Source: Aphanothece sacrum FPU1
Lineage (GTDB): Bacteria > Cyanobacteriota > Cyanobacteriia > Cyanobacteriales > Microcystaceae
Reading direction: 5' to 3'
Length of the DNA stretch: 64,000 nucleotides
Assembly: GCF_003864295.1 (NCBI RefSeq)
Contig: NZ_BDQK01000001.1
Span: 542,676 to 606,675 of the forward strand
Below the pieces are notes generated by a model. It was not told where the DNA came from, searched no databases, and saw only the letters and a list, made by a program, of their open reading frames with translations. Below, piece by piece: positions 16,721-26,011 of this stretch (positions are counted from its first letter, which is position 1; every line of letters starts with the position of its first letter). The position numbers and the translations under genes were made by a program.

Positions 16721-17446
16721 ATGTATAGCTTAGATATTAATTTTCTTAAAGATCGGCATTTAGATACCAGTAAAACACCTAAGGTAAGTAAAGCGGCCGG
16801 TTCTTCTTTAAAGCAACAACTCCCCATATTAATTGGGGGGGCCGTCATGATAATTTTACCAGCATTAACGGCTAGTTCTTTATTGGTATTGAATCAATTA
16901 TCAAACCAAACTCAAGAAAATATTAAAACATTAGAGAATGAATTAGCACAGCTTAATGCTCAAAATAAGTCCATTGAAGAGATAGAAGCGAAGGTTAAAC
17001 AGAATAACGAAGAAATACAAGGATTAGTGGGAGTATTTGATCAGATTAAACCTTGGTCAGCGATTTTTCAAGAGATTAATCAACAAATTCCCCCGCAAGT
17101 TCAAGTAGGTTCTATTGCTCAAGATGGCTTAATTTTAACTATTGCGGGTTATGCCCTTAATTATGATGATGTCAACGACTTTTTGTTAAAGTTACAAAGT
17201 TCTCCCTTGTTTATAGCTGACCAAACTAAGATTGTTGATGCAGTTTTGGCCGATTTTCCTATAGAGGTGACAGGTAAACCCGAAAATGTGGAAATAGAAA
17301 CCCCCAAAGCTGTTAAGTATACAATTGTTACCCAAATTACCGACAAACCCTCTAAAGAATTGCAAGATAAATTTAATGAAAATGGGGCCAAAGGGTTAAT
17401 AAATAGACTGAACACTCTAGAACAAAAAGGAGCGATTAAACCATGA
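16721..17446 (+). CDS. pilN: Type IV pilus assembly protein PilN
   Basis: PilN is an inner-membrane bitopic protein that links PilM to PilO. The product (241 aa) begins MYSLDINFLKDRH, matching the conserved INLL-type cytosolic tail bound by PilM, then a single membrane helix (about 32-58), a coiled coil (about 60-105) and a periplasmic ferredoxin-like domain. The stop codon overlaps the pilO start (ATGA), showing translational coupling. Confidence 0.92.
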   Translation: MYSLDINFLKDRHLDTSKTPKVSKAAGSSLKQQLPILIGGAVMIILPALTASSLLVLNQLSNQTQENIKTLENELAQLNAQNKSIEEIEAKVKQNNEEIQGLVGVFDQIKPWSAIFQEINQQIPPQVQVGSIAQDGLILTIAGYALNYDDVNDFLLKLQSSPLFIADQTKIVDAVLADFPIEVTGKPENVEIETPKAVKYTIVTQITDKPSKELQDKFNENGAKGLINRLNTLEQKGAIKP

Positions 17447-18255
17447 CATTTTCTGAGGAATTGACTTCACAAGAAGAACAGGATTTTGAAGGCGAGGGTG
17501 GCGGTTATCCCACAGCCTTTGGTATTACTTTTACTCCACAAATAACAGCGATCGCTTTAGCTTTATTAGGGTTAGCGGGTTCTATCTATGTTTTTACCTC
17601 TTTTGTTCAACCTGCGTTAGAGAGTTATAACACACTCAAAACTGATGAAGCAGAGAAACAAAGTCAGGTAGATCAGCGAAAATCCGGAAAACTCGAGCAA
17701 AAAATGGTGGATGCAGAAACTAAACTTAGAGATTCGGAAGCTTTAAGAAGTCAGGTTTTAGCATTATTTTCTAATGAAAGCACCTTGGCAACTTTGTTAT
17801 TAGATATTGACAGATTTGTGAAAGGTAACAATGGACAATTAAACAGCTTTAAACCGGATGGTACTATTACAATAGTCAGTGATGGTTCTCTTGGCCCGTC
17901 GGTTAATAATCGCTTAAAACGGCAAAGATTTCAGCTAGAAATAGAGGCAAATTTTCCGGAAACTCAAGCTATTTTAACAGATTTAGAGAGACTACAACCT
18001 CTCTTATTAGTTCAAAGTTTAAAAACTCAATTAGTGGAGGAAAAATTTAAAATAAAACTTCTCAATGTTAAACAAACCGGAGAAGAAATTCAAGCGCAAG
18101 GACAAGCAGTTCCCCAAGGAAAAGATACGGTAAAAACAACCTTTGCTTTAGATGCTATTCTTCCCTTAAGTCCCGAAGAATTAGTTAAATTAACTGCGCC
18201 CTCGCCATCCGCTTCTCCAGGAGAAACTCCTCCCGCAGAAGCACCCAAAAAGTAG
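17443..18255 (+). CDS. pilO: Type IV pilus assembly protein PilO
   Basis: PilO is the inner-membrane partner of PilN in the pilus alignment complex. The protein (270 aa) has an acidic cytosolic N-terminus, one membrane helix (about 33-58), a coiled coil (about 62-105) and a periplasmic domain with TLATLLLDIDRFV and ETQAILTDLERLQPLLLVQS, and ends in a Pro/Ala-rich tail. Its ATG overlaps the pilN stop by four bases. Sequence conservation in this family is low, so order in the operon adds much of the confidence. Confidence 0.9.
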   Translation: MTFSEELTSQEEQDFEGEGGGYPTAFGITFTPQITAIALALLGLAGSIYVFTSFVQPALESYNTLKTDEAEKQSQVDQRKSGKLEQKMVDAETKLRDSEALRSQVLALFSNESTLATLLLDIDRFVKGNNGQLNSFKPDGTITIVSDGSLGPSVNNRLKRQRFQLEIEANFPETQAILTDLERLQPLLLVQSLKTQLVEEKFKIKLLNVKQTGEEIQAQGQAVPQGKDTVKTTFALDAILPLSPEELVKLTAPSPSASPGETPPAEAPKK

Positions 18256-18342
18256 TTTTAGGGCTTAAACTAGGGAAATTAAAGAGTGTCTCTAGCTCAA
18301 CAATTGATAATTTGTGTAACGGTGTGTGTTTAGGAGTGAATT

Positions 18343-20493
18343 GTGAATAATTATTACTATCCGCTTATAATCAGTGGAGCGATGTTAACGCTTCTGAGTA
18401 GTCAACCTTCCATGGCCCTTAATAATTCTGGCTCAGAAGAAACGACTCAAAAAATCAAGTCTGAAACAGAATTATCCTTAGAGGAAATTCCTGGGATAAG
18501 TCCCAGAACAACTGACTCAGAAATTACGACAAACGGCTTTAAAATAACAGAAAATCCGTCTCTCTACGCTCAAATACCCGCCTACCCCCCAGGATATTCG
18601 GCCCCTCCCCCAACCTATCAGCCTCAAGGTAGTCCAGTTACTCCCGGGCCGCGGCCAGAAATATTAGTGCCTAACCCAGAAGTCATTATCAAGTCTAACG
18701 GCACATCCATTCCCGAAAGCTTGCAACCTACTATGCCTGTGGCTCCCACCTTGCCCAGAGCGATCGCCCCTCCGGTGGGGGATATGGCTATTTCTAATAT
18801 CAATGCAGGAGCCGATAGCATTGATTTAGGCAGTTCTGCCATTGTTCCCCGTCTAGTGTTGCGTCAGGCTCCTGCAAGGGAAGTTTTAGCCGTTTTAGCT
18901 CGTTATGCGGGTATGAACCTAGTCTTTACTGATGAAGCCCCTCAAGCAGCACCAGGAGGGGCCCCAGGAGGGGCAGGAACGGGAGAAGCGACCGTTTCCC
19001 TGGATTTAGAAAATGAACCTGTTGAGCAAGTTTTTAACTCTGTATTAATGATTTCTGGGTTAAAGGCTAATCGTCGGGGACGTACTATTTTTGTTGGTTC
19101 TCAACTACCCCAAGCGGCTCGTAATTTAGTCAGTCGTACTATTCGCCTCAACCAAGTTAAATCTTCTAACGCTGGCGTATTTTTAGCTACTCAAGGGGCA
19201 GAATTTCAACGATTAATTACTAAAACCGAAGATATTATTGATCCTCTAACTCAACGGGTAATCGGAAAACGGGAACTTCCTGGTCAACTCGAAGCTCTTC
19301 AACCGAAACAAGCAGAAGGTTCAACGGCCCCTATGCTTCTGGGTGGTTTAACGGTTTCTTCTGATGACCGTCTCAATACGATTACCTTAGTAGGAGAACC
19401 TCGTAATGTCCAGGTGGCGACCTCTCTTTTAACTCAAATGGATGCTCGTCGTCGTCAGGTAGCGGTTAACGTTAAGGTGGTAGATGTCACGTTAACGAAC
19501 GATCAGTCTTTTAGCAGTAGCTTTTCCTTTGGGTCTGGGGATGCTTTTATTGTTCAAGATAATGGAGCCGCCGTTTTGCGGTTTGGGGGAACAAGTCCTG
19601 TCAACGGAGCCGAAATTAATGGGGCCCCTGGACGAGTGAGTAATCCTCCGGCTATTATAAACCCCTTTGGCCCGCTAGGAGACAGCCCAGCCAATACTTT
19701 CATTGATTTTAATAACACTATCACCGCTCCAGGACTGGGAGAGTTCATATTCCAGCGTGCTGCTGGAATTTCACAAAATCCACGTCTTACCGGAATTACA
19801 GATTTTATCCCAGGGGGTACAGCTACAGCCGCTTTACCTAGTTATTTCCAATATCCTAAGAAGTTCCTCTCCCAAATTGAAACCAACATTCAAAGTGGTA
19901 ATGCTAAAGTTCTGACTGACCCGACGTTAGTGGTACAAGAAGGACAGGAAGCGACGGTTAAATTAACCCAGAAAGTGGTTGAAAACGTTAATACTCAAGT
20001 TGATCCTCTCAGTGGGGTCAGAACTACTACCCCTGTCCTACAAGATGCGGGTCTAACTCTAAGCATTAACATTGATAAGATTGACGATAACGGATTTATT
20101 AATCTATCCGTTAGTCCCACTATTGCTGCACCAGGGTCTCAAGTACAATTTGACAGTGGTCAGGGGGCCATTAACACTCTGACTCTCTTAATGCGCCGAG
20201 AGTTGACCTCTGGTTTAATTCGTTTACGGGATGGTCAAACCCTTATTTTATCAGGGATTATTAGTGAACTTGATCGCAGCACTAGCAGCAAAGTTCCCCT
20301 CTTGGGAGATATTCCCGTATTAGGGGCTTTATTCAGAAGTCAAACTGATACTACCGAACGAACTGAGGTTATTGTTTTGCTTACGCCCCAAATTCTTCAT
20401 GATAATGGTCAATGGGGTTATAATTATCAACCCGGACGCGGAACGGCTGAAGTCTTGCGAAATCAAGGTTTCCCCGTTCAGGTTGTTCCCTAG
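18343..20493 (+). CDS. pilQ: Type IV pilus secretin PilQ
   Basis: PilQ is the outer-membrane secretin through which the pilus passes. The product (716 aa) has a signal peptide, a Pro-rich low-complexity region (about 85-150), an STN domain (about 170-250, VLRQAPAREVLAVLARYAGM), a secretin N domain (about 255-385) and the C-terminal secretin barrel (about 450-690) with LTDPTLVVQEGQEATVKL and RDGQTLILSGIISE. The GTG start at 18343 follows AGGAG by about 7 nt. A Gly/Pro-rich insertion (GGAPGGAGTG) interrupts the STN domain, a common cyanobacterial feature. It closes the pilMNOQ operon; no pilP is present, as is usual in cyanobacteria. Confidence 0.95.
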   Translation: MNNYYYPLIISGAMLTLLSSQPSMALNNSGSEETTQKIKSETELSLEEIPGISPRTTDSEITTNGFKITENPSLYAQIPAYPPGYSAPPPTYQPQGSPVTPGPRPEILVPNPEVIIKSNGTSIPESLQPTMPVAPTLPRAIAPPVGDMAISNINAGADSIDLGSSAIVPRLVLRQAPAREVLAVLARYAGMNLVFTDEAPQAAPGGAPGGAGTGEATVSLDLENEPVEQVFNSVLMISGLKANRRGRTIFVGSQLPQAARNLVSRTIRLNQVKSSNAGVFLATQGAEFQRLITKTEDIIDPLTQRVIGKRELPGQLEALQPKQAEGSTAPMLLGGLTVSSDDRLNTITLVGEPRNVQVATSLLTQMDARRRQVAVNVKVVDVTLTNDQSFSSSFSFGSGDAFIVQDNGAAVLRFGGTSPVNGAEINGAPGRVSNPPAIINPFGPLGDSPANTFIDFNNTITAPGLGEFIFQRAAGISQNPRLTGITDFIPGGTATAALPSYFQYPKKFLSQIETNIQSGNAKVLTDPTLVVQEGQEATVKLTQKVVENVNTQVDPLSGVRTTTPVLQDAGLTLSINIDKIDDNGFINLSVSPTIAAPGSQVQFDSGQGAINTLTLLMRRELTSGLIRLRDGQTLILSGIISELDRSTSSKVPLLGDIPVLGALFRSQTDTTERTEVIVLLTPQILHDNGQWGYNYQPGRGTAEVLRNQGFPVQVVP

Positions 20494-20499
20494 TCCTCC

Positions 20500-20537
20500 T
20501 GTAGGTTGGGTTGAACGATAGTGAAACCCAACAAAAC
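20500..20537. repeat. Palindrome downstream of pilQ (GGTTGGGTTGAAC type)
   Basis: GTTGGGTT and AACCCAAC pair around a short loop just after the pilQ stop. A similar palindrome lies at 7874-7902. It stands between convergent pilQ and uppP and may act as a terminator, though it lacks a clear T-run. Confidence 0.5.
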
Positions 20538-20607
20538 CTTTGTTCTGCTCTTCAATAAATTAAGGTTATTTTCCCGAAACTTTTGGTTAATATTAGGTTA
20601 AGTTTAA

Positions 20608-21558
20608 TTAACCACGATTCAATAAAAGTGACCCTAAAATTAATACTCCAAATCCCAAACGATACCAAACAAAAACCCAAGTATCCTGTTTTTGTAAATA
20701 ACTAATTAACCAAGCGATCGCTAAATAAGAAAAAACTGCCGCAGAAATCACCCCAATAATTAAAGACAAAATAATATCACCGGAAAATTGCATATCTAAA
20801 ACTTCTTTACATTCTACTAATCCCGCTAAAGTAATCGCCGGAATACCTAATAAAAAAGAAAACCTAGCCGCAGTTGCTCGTTCTAAATTCATAAATAAAC
20901 CAGCCGTTAAGGTCGAACCTGAACGAGATACACCTGGAATTAAAGCTAAAGCTTGAGCCATTCCCATTAATAATCCATCTTGCCACCGTAATTGTTTAAA
21001 ATCTCGTTGATGATTACCTATCTTTTCTGATAATGCTAATAATAAAGCCATGACAATAGAAGCGATCGCGATCGCGCCTAAACTCCTTAAAGGAGAATTA
21101 TCTAAATCAGTAACAAACACTTTCAACAACAACCCAAAAAAGAGAATAGGTAAAGTCCCTAACCCAATACCGACAGCCAAACTAAACTCATGGGAATTAT
21201 AATCAGAGACAAGAATTGCCCGGACTATTCCGCGAGTAATGTCAGTTAAATCTGACCAAAAAAACCACAAAACAGCCGCAATACTACCTAATTGAATCAC
21301 CGCAGTAAAAGCAACACCCGGATCACCCCAACCTAAAGCAACGGGAATCACTTTTAAATGGGCAGTACTACTAATTGGTAAAAATTCCGTTAATCCTTGT
21401 ACAATTCCTAAAACAACGGCTTGAAACCAATTAAATTGAGCAATAGGAGCCTTGGAAACAGCATCAGCAGAGGCGGATAAGACAACAGAATTTAGAGTCA
21501 AAGTTAAAGCACTACTGAAAATCAATAATCCTAAGTTTCGGAGTTTGGATGGGAGCAT
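20608..21558 (-). CDS. uppP: Undecaprenyl-diphosphatase UppP (BacA)
   Basis: This is a polytopic inner-membrane enzyme that dephosphorylates undecaprenyl pyrophosphate to recycle the lipid carrier for peptidoglycan and other envelope polymers. The 316-aa protein has the two catalytic motifs, QGLTEFLPISSTAHL (about 54-68) and PGVSRSGSTLTAGLF, within 7-8 membrane helices. The first 40 residues form an extra hydrophobic, signal-like extension ahead of the usual start (around FNWFQAVVLGIVQG), which is common in cyanobacterial members. No Shine-Dalgarno is clear. Confidence 0.94.
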   Translation of the reverse strand: MLPSKLRNLGLLIFSSALTLTLNSVVLSASADAVSKAPIAQFNWFQAVVLGIVQGLTEFLPISSTAHLKVIPVALGWGDPGVAFTAVIQLGSIAAVLWFFWSDLTDITRGIVRAILVSDYNSHEFSLAVGIGLGTLPILFFGLLLKVFVTDLDNSPLRSLGAIAIASIVMALLLALSEKIGNHQRDFKQLRWQDGLLMGMAQALALIPGVSRSGSTLTAGLFMNLERATAARFSFLLGIPAITLAGLVECKEVLDMQFSGDIILSLIIGVISAAVFSYLAIAWLISYLQKQDTWVFVWYRLGFGVLILGSLLLNRG

Positions 21559-21765
21559 AAGGTTGCAATAATGGGAATAGCAAGTCTGGGAAATTTTATC
21601 TTAAAAAAGGAATTTACATATAAGAAGTATAAGCCTTCCAGGTACAATAAGATTAGACTTAACCGCAGTCGTTTTTGACTCTAACCAGTGGCAAAACACA
21701 GAACGCACCGAGTCTGTGGTTATTTGATATTCCCTAAGAATTTAAGACGAGAGGCCAAAGTATTC

Positions 21766-23277
21766 ATGACATTTCAGAAAAGAGCTAGTGGGATTTTACT
21801 ACACCCAACCTCCTTACCCAGTCGTTTCGGTATCGGTGACTTAGGAGAGGGGGCCTATCGTTTCATTGATTTTTTGGTCGAAAGTGGTCAAAATCTCTGG
21901 CAAATCTTGCCTTTAGGGCCAACAGGTTACGGAAATTCTCCTTATCTTTGTTATTCTGCTCTGGCTGGAAATCCTGTACTGATTAGTCCTGATATCTTAT
22001 ATGGAGATGGATTAGTTACAGAGGAAGATTTAAACGATTTTCCCGAATTTCCCACTGATTATGTGGATTTTGATTTAGTCATCAAAACTAAGTTGCCTCT
22101 GTTCAAAAAAGCTTGTGAAACCTTTAAAAATAGTGGCTCAGAGCAACTTTGGCAACAATTTCATGAATTTTGCTCTGTTTATAGTTATTGGTTAGATGAC
22201 TATGCTTTATTCATGTCTCTCCATGAACACTATCGAGATCAAGGATGGCATCAATGGGAACCCGATATTGCTCGACGTAAACCTGAAGCTATTCAAGCTT
22301 GGACGGAAAAACTCGGTGAACCCATTTTCTATCAGAAATTCTTACAGTTTGAGTTCTTCCGTCAATGGCAAGACGTAAAAACCTATGCTAATGAGCGCAA
22401 TGTACAAATTTTTGGGGATATTCCTATCTATGTTGCCTATGATAGCGTAGATGTTTGGGCCCATTCGGATATCTTTTGTTTAGATGAGGAAACTTTTGAA
22501 ATTGAATCAATGGCAGGGGTTCCCCCAGATTATTTCAGTGCGACTGGGCAATTATGGGGTAATCCAGTCTACAATTGGGAACAAGTTGAGAAAAATGACT
22601 TTAAGTGGTGGATTCAACGGTTTAAAGCCATCCTCGAATATGTAGATGTAGTCAGGATTGACCATTTTCGCGGGTTTGAATCTTATTGGGCAGTACCCAA
22701 AGGAGAAACCACAGCTATGAATGGTGAATGGGTAGAAGCACCTGGAGCTAAGTTTTTCGCCCGTCTTCAGGAAGAATTAGGGGATTTACCCATCGTAGCC
22801 GAAGATTTAGGCGTGATTACTACTGAAGTGGAAGCCTTACGAGACGGCTTTAATTTTCCTGGCATGAAAATCCTTCAATTTGCCTTTGATTCGGATCGGG
22901 CTAATCCTTTCTTACCTTACAATTATGTTGACCGTAATTGTGTGGTTTATACAGGAACTCACGACAATAATACAACGGTGGGATGGTTTAGTGAAAGAAC
23001 CTTTGAAGAACAAACTAGAGTAGGCAATTATTTGGGTTGTATTTGTTCTGAAGGTATTCACTGGAGTTTAATTCGTTTAGCGATGGGTTCAGTCGCAAAT
23101 CAAGCGGTATTTCCTTTACAAGATATTCTAGGATTAGGCAGTGCCGCGCGGATGAATACCCCTAGTTTTGCGGATGGAAATTGGGGATGGCGGTATCGTT
23201 TTGAGATGTTAACCCCTGATTTAAGTAATCATCTTAAAATGTTAACCCAGTTGTACGGGCGCATTGTTTATGAGTAA
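21766..23277 (+). CDS. malQ: 4-alpha-glucanotransferase (amylomaltase)
   Basis: MalQ (GH77, plant D-enzyme type) transfers maltooligosyl units between alpha-1,4-glucans and takes part in glycogen turnover. The 503-aa protein has RASGILLHPTSLPSRFGIGD at the N-terminus, the nucleophile region VVRIDHFRGFESYW, the acid/base VAEDLGVITTEV and the third acid in YTGTHDNNTTVGW. The start is ATG 21766, which matches the family; an in-frame GTG at 21688 adds 26 unrelated residues. GAGAGG lies about 11 nt upstream. With glgB at 31226-33529 it represents glycogen metabolism in this window. Confidence 0.94.
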   Translation: MTFQKRASGILLHPTSLPSRFGIGDLGEGAYRFIDFLVESGQNLWQILPLGPTGYGNSPYLCYSALAGNPVLISPDILYGDGLVTEEDLNDFPEFPTDYVDFDLVIKTKLPLFKKACETFKNSGSEQLWQQFHEFCSVYSYWLDDYALFMSLHEHYRDQGWHQWEPDIARRKPEAIQAWTEKLGEPIFYQKFLQFEFFRQWQDVKTYANERNVQIFGDIPIYVAYDSVDVWAHSDIFCLDEETFEIESMAGVPPDYFSATGQLWGNPVYNWEQVEKNDFKWWIQRFKAILEYVDVVRIDHFRGFESYWAVPKGETTAMNGEWVEAPGAKFFARLQEELGDLPIVAEDLGVITTEVEALRDGFNFPGMKILQFAFDSDRANPFLPYNYVDRNCVVYTGTHDNNTTVGWFSERTFEEQTRVGNYLGCICSEGIHWSLIRLAMGSVANQAVFPLQDILGLGSAARMNTPSFADGNWGWRYRFEMLTPDLSNHLKMLTQLYGRIVYE

Positions 23278-23437
23278 GTAGGTGGTCTTCAACAATGGAT
23301 AATTCATCTGTGACTTTAAGTATTACCACCATCCTCATTTTGTGCCAAAGCTCGATCTCAAACTTAAGTTTGGGTTTTAAAAACTAACTATAAGTTTTAT
23401 ATTTCTCAGCCTAGCTTTGAAAACCGAAAAAAAGCTT

Positions 23438-23555
23438 GTAGGGGCGGGTTTTGTCGAGGCGGGTTTTTATTTCTGATTCTCATAAACCCGCCCTGCCTTG
23501 TCACCCAAATATAGCATTGCTATATTATCATTCAAGCAAAACCCGCCCTGCCTTG
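23438..23555. repeat. GC-rich palindromic intergenic repeat, compound copy
   Basis: A compound copy of the GGGGCGGGTTT/AAACCCGCCC family: it opens GTAGGGGCGGGTTTTGTCGA, has a second left arm at once, and two right arms AAACCCGCCCTGCC. It fills most of the gap between malQ and the DM13 gene. No gene is visible in 23278-23576. Confidence 0.75.
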
Positions 23556-23576
23556 TAATTGATCGTGTTTAAGCAC

Positions 23577-24062
23577 TTATTTGAGAGTAGCGTAACCCAT
23601 AGTGGCATTAGCCATACGACACCAGATAACCACTGATTTGAATTTTGATAGGTCGATAGCACTGGGAATGGGGTAACGTTGCGCCCCCTTTACCTTGTGT
23701 AACTTTCCTAAGTTTACATAACCATTCATATTAGAGTAAGATTTGGGAGGGTTTGCATTAGGATCTAATAGCACGTGAAGATCAGGGGCTTGATCATTAG
23801 TAGAGAAGGCTGAGTCTATCTCTAAATAGTTCTGTCCCCCTTCTTTAACGATCTTAGCGGTTCCTGTTGTGGGAGCTTCAGCTTTAACGAACGTTCCCAT
23901 TCTTATACCAGAACGACTTTGAGCAATTAAGGTAGACGGGTTAGACTGAACTACTTCAGCAGCATTGACAGGGGTTAAAGTTTGTAATAAATTGCTGCTG
24001 AGAATGACGGTTGAAACGAAACTAGCAGTTAGAAGAAGTCGAGTGTTTTGTAACAGTGTCAT
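23577..24062 (-). CDS. Exported DM13-domain protein
   Basis: This is a secreted or periplasmic protein of 161 aa with a signal peptide (hydrophobic 8-30, cleavage near PVNAAE) and one DM13 domain (about 50-160). DM13 motifs visible are GTAKIVKEGGQNYLEI, PDLHVLLDPNANPP and FKSVVIWCRMANATMGYATL; the single Cys in the last motif is the conserved residue proposed to act in redox or electron transfer. The biological role of bacterial DM13 proteins is poorly known. It is monocistronic. Confidence 0.82.
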   Translation of the reverse strand: MTLLQNTRLLLTASFVSTVILSSNLLQTLTPVNAAEVVQSNPSTLIAQSRSGIRMGTFVKAEAPTTGTAKIVKEGGQNYLEIDSAFSTNDQAPDLHVLLDPNANPPKSYSNMNGYVNLGKLHKVKGAQRYPIPSAIDLSKFKSVVIWCRMANATMGYATLK

Positions 24063-24257
24063 TGATTTTAAATCCCACGTTTAAACTTTCAATTTCTAGT
24101 ATCTTTTTCTTGGCTGAGAATTGAAGCATGAAATTCTGAAAAAAGTCTCAGGTTAGTCTAATAAAACTGAGAATCTTCAGAATAACTCAGTAGTTCTAGT
24201 CTGCCCATACTTGATTATGATAGTCTTACCACTTATATAAATTTGGGGGTTAAGATC

Positions 24258-25124
24258 ATGAGTGTACAAACCAGCCCTGAAACAGTTTCCCAAAAACCAT
24301 TAATTCAGGAAGAATGGGAACCTCCGATGCCTCCAACTGATCTCATTTTTGATGATGGAGAACCCTTGGAAAGTAACCGCCACCGTATCGGGATGAACGT
24401 CTTAATCCGCTCCTTACAACAAGGATACGCTCAACGAGACGACTTTTTTACTAGCGGCAATATGTTCATCTATTTTAGTAGTCAACAGGCTAGAAATCGA
24501 GATTTTCGCGGGCCAGATTTTTTTGCTGTTTTGGGAGTTGAAAGCACTAAAGAACGTCAAGGATGGGTGGTTTGGGAAGAAGAAGGTCGTTATCCTGATG
24601 TTATTGTGGAATTAATGTCTCCCAGTACCGCTAATGAAGATAAAGGACGCAAAAAAGACATTTATGAAAAGACGTTTCGTACTCCTGATTATTTTGTCTA
24701 TGATCCCTTTAAACAGGAGTCTTTACAAGGCTGGCATTTAGGGACTAACCAACAATATCACTCCCTAGCACCTGATGCACGGGGTTGGTTATGGTGTGCT
24801 ACTTTGGGTTATTGGTTAGGCACTTGGGAAGGGACTATTGACCGAGAAACGGCTGTCTGGTTACGATTTTATGATGCTCAAGGGCATTTAGTCCTTCTTC
24901 CTGAAGAAGCAGCCCAACAACAGGCAGAAATCGCCCAACAACAGGCAGAAATCGCCCAACAACAGGCAGAAATGGCTCAACAACAGGCAGAAATGGCTCA
25001 ACAACAGGCAGAAACTGCCCAACTCGAACTCGCTACCACTCAATACGCTTTAGCTACCGAACGTCAACGAGCCGAAGCATTGGCTACTCGTTTACGGGAA
25101 CTTGGTCTTGATCCTGATGTCTAA
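24258..25124 (+). CDS. Uma2-family (DUF820) putative endonuclease with Gln-rich coiled coil
   Basis: This belongs to the Uma2/DUF820 PD-(D/E)XK-like family that is hugely expanded in cyanobacteria; function is not established. The 288-aa protein has the nuclease-like core (about 30-195) with FRGPDFFAV, PDVIVELMSPSTANEDKGRK and TPDYFVYDP, giving candidate Asp/Glu/Lys active-site residues. The C-terminus (about 215-285) is a coiled coil built on five AQQQAE(I/M/T) heptads. The start is ATG 24258; the TTG at 24243 would place the GGGGG stretch inside the gene. A second family member lies at 59830-60447. Confidence 0.82.
   Translation: MSVQTSPETVSQKPLIQEEWEPPMPPTDLIFDDGEPLESNRHRIGMNVLIRSLQQGYAQRDDFFTSGNMFIYFSSQQARNRDFRGPDFFAVLGVESTKERQGWVVWEEEGRYPDVIVELMSPSTANEDKGRKKDIYEKTFRTPDYFVYDPFKQESLQGWHLGTNQQYHSLAPDARGWLWCATLGYWLGTWEGTIDRETAVWLRFYDAQGHLVLLPEEAAQQQAEIAQQQAEIAQQQAEMAQQQAEMAQQQAETAQLELATTQYALATERQRAEALATRLRELGLDPDV
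24912..25016 (+). repeat. 21-bp tandem repeat inside the Uma2 gene
   Basis: Five head-to-tail 21-bp units, each coding AQQQAE followed by I, I, M, M and T, keep the reading frame and the heptad phase. The near identity of the units points to recent expansion, so copy number may vary between strains. Confidence 0.85.
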
Positions 25125-25153
25125 AATTTTAGCATATCTTAATCTTTAAATAA

Positions 25154-25984
25154 ATGAATCCTCAAAAAATCCTTATTGCCCTAATCACTTTGATTTTATG
25201 GCATACTTTTTCTGTAAATGTTTTGGCAGAGACAATATTAGAAAAAATTGAACGTACTGGAGAAATAAATGTTGGCGCGAGAAAGGATGCCATTCCCTTT
25301 GGTTATGTGGATGAAAAAAAAGTTTGGACAGGTTATTCCATTGATTTAATTAATTTAATTCATCAAAAACTAGAACAAAGATTCAAGAAGAAGATTAAAC
25401 TTACTTTAAAAGAAGCGACTCTTGATAATCGCTTTCAACTCGTTCAAAAAGAAACCGTTGATTTAGTCTGTGAGGCAACGACTATAACTCAACAAAGACT
25501 AGAAAAGGTAGATTTTTCTGTTCCTTTTTTTAGAACAGGCTCGCAATTTTTAGTAAAAAGAAAAGATGCTTATACTTTTGATTATAATGGAACATTAGCT
25601 AAAATTCCTATTGCTTTTATTCCAGGTACAACCACTCAAGAAATTATACCACAAATTTATCCTTTTGCGAATTGGACAATTGTTAAAAGTCGTCAAGAAG
25701 GAATTGAAAAGCTGAAAAAAGGAGAAGTTCAAGCAGTGGTTAGTGATGGAATTTTATTAGTGGGAGAAATTGTCAGACAAGGGAATAATCCCAAAGACTT
25801 TGCTTTAACCCCTAGTCAACCTATCACCACTGAATTATATGGCTGTATGTTACCGAAAAATAATCCTACTTGGAAAGAATTAATTGATACAGTCATTGTG
25901 AGTTCAGAAAACCGTAAATTACAACAAAAATGGTTTAATCTTAAGACCAGTAATTTTCCTTATATCATTCCCAATGAATTATAA
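25154..25984 (+). CDS. Periplasmic amino-acid-type solute-binding protein
   Basis: This is a family 3 extracellular solute-binding protein of 276 aa. A signal peptide ends near VNVLAET. The mature protein begins with ILEKIERTGEINVGARKDAI and has PFGYVDEKKVWTGYSIDLIN, VDLVCEATTITQQRLEKVDFS and FIPGTTTQE, the usual ligand-cleft segments; a conserved Arg (QQRLEK) normally contacts the amino-acid carboxylate. No permease or ATPase adjoins it, so the transport partner is elsewhere or the protein acts in sensing. Ligand unknown. Confidence 0.85.
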   Translation: MNPQKILIALITLILWHTFSVNVLAETILEKIERTGEINVGARKDAIPFGYVDEKKVWTGYSIDLINLIHQKLEQRFKKKIKLTLKEATLDNRFQLVQKETVDLVCEATTITQQRLEKVDFSVPFFRTGSQFLVKRKDAYTFDYNGTLAKIPIAFIPGTTTQEIIPQIYPFANWTIVKSRQEGIEKLKKGEVQAVVSDGILLVGEIVRQGNNPKDFALTPSQPITTELYGCMLPKNNPTWKELIDTVIVSSENRKLQQKWFNLKTSNFPYIIPNEL

Positions 25985-26011
25985 TGAATTATACTTTACT
26001 AATTTATTATT

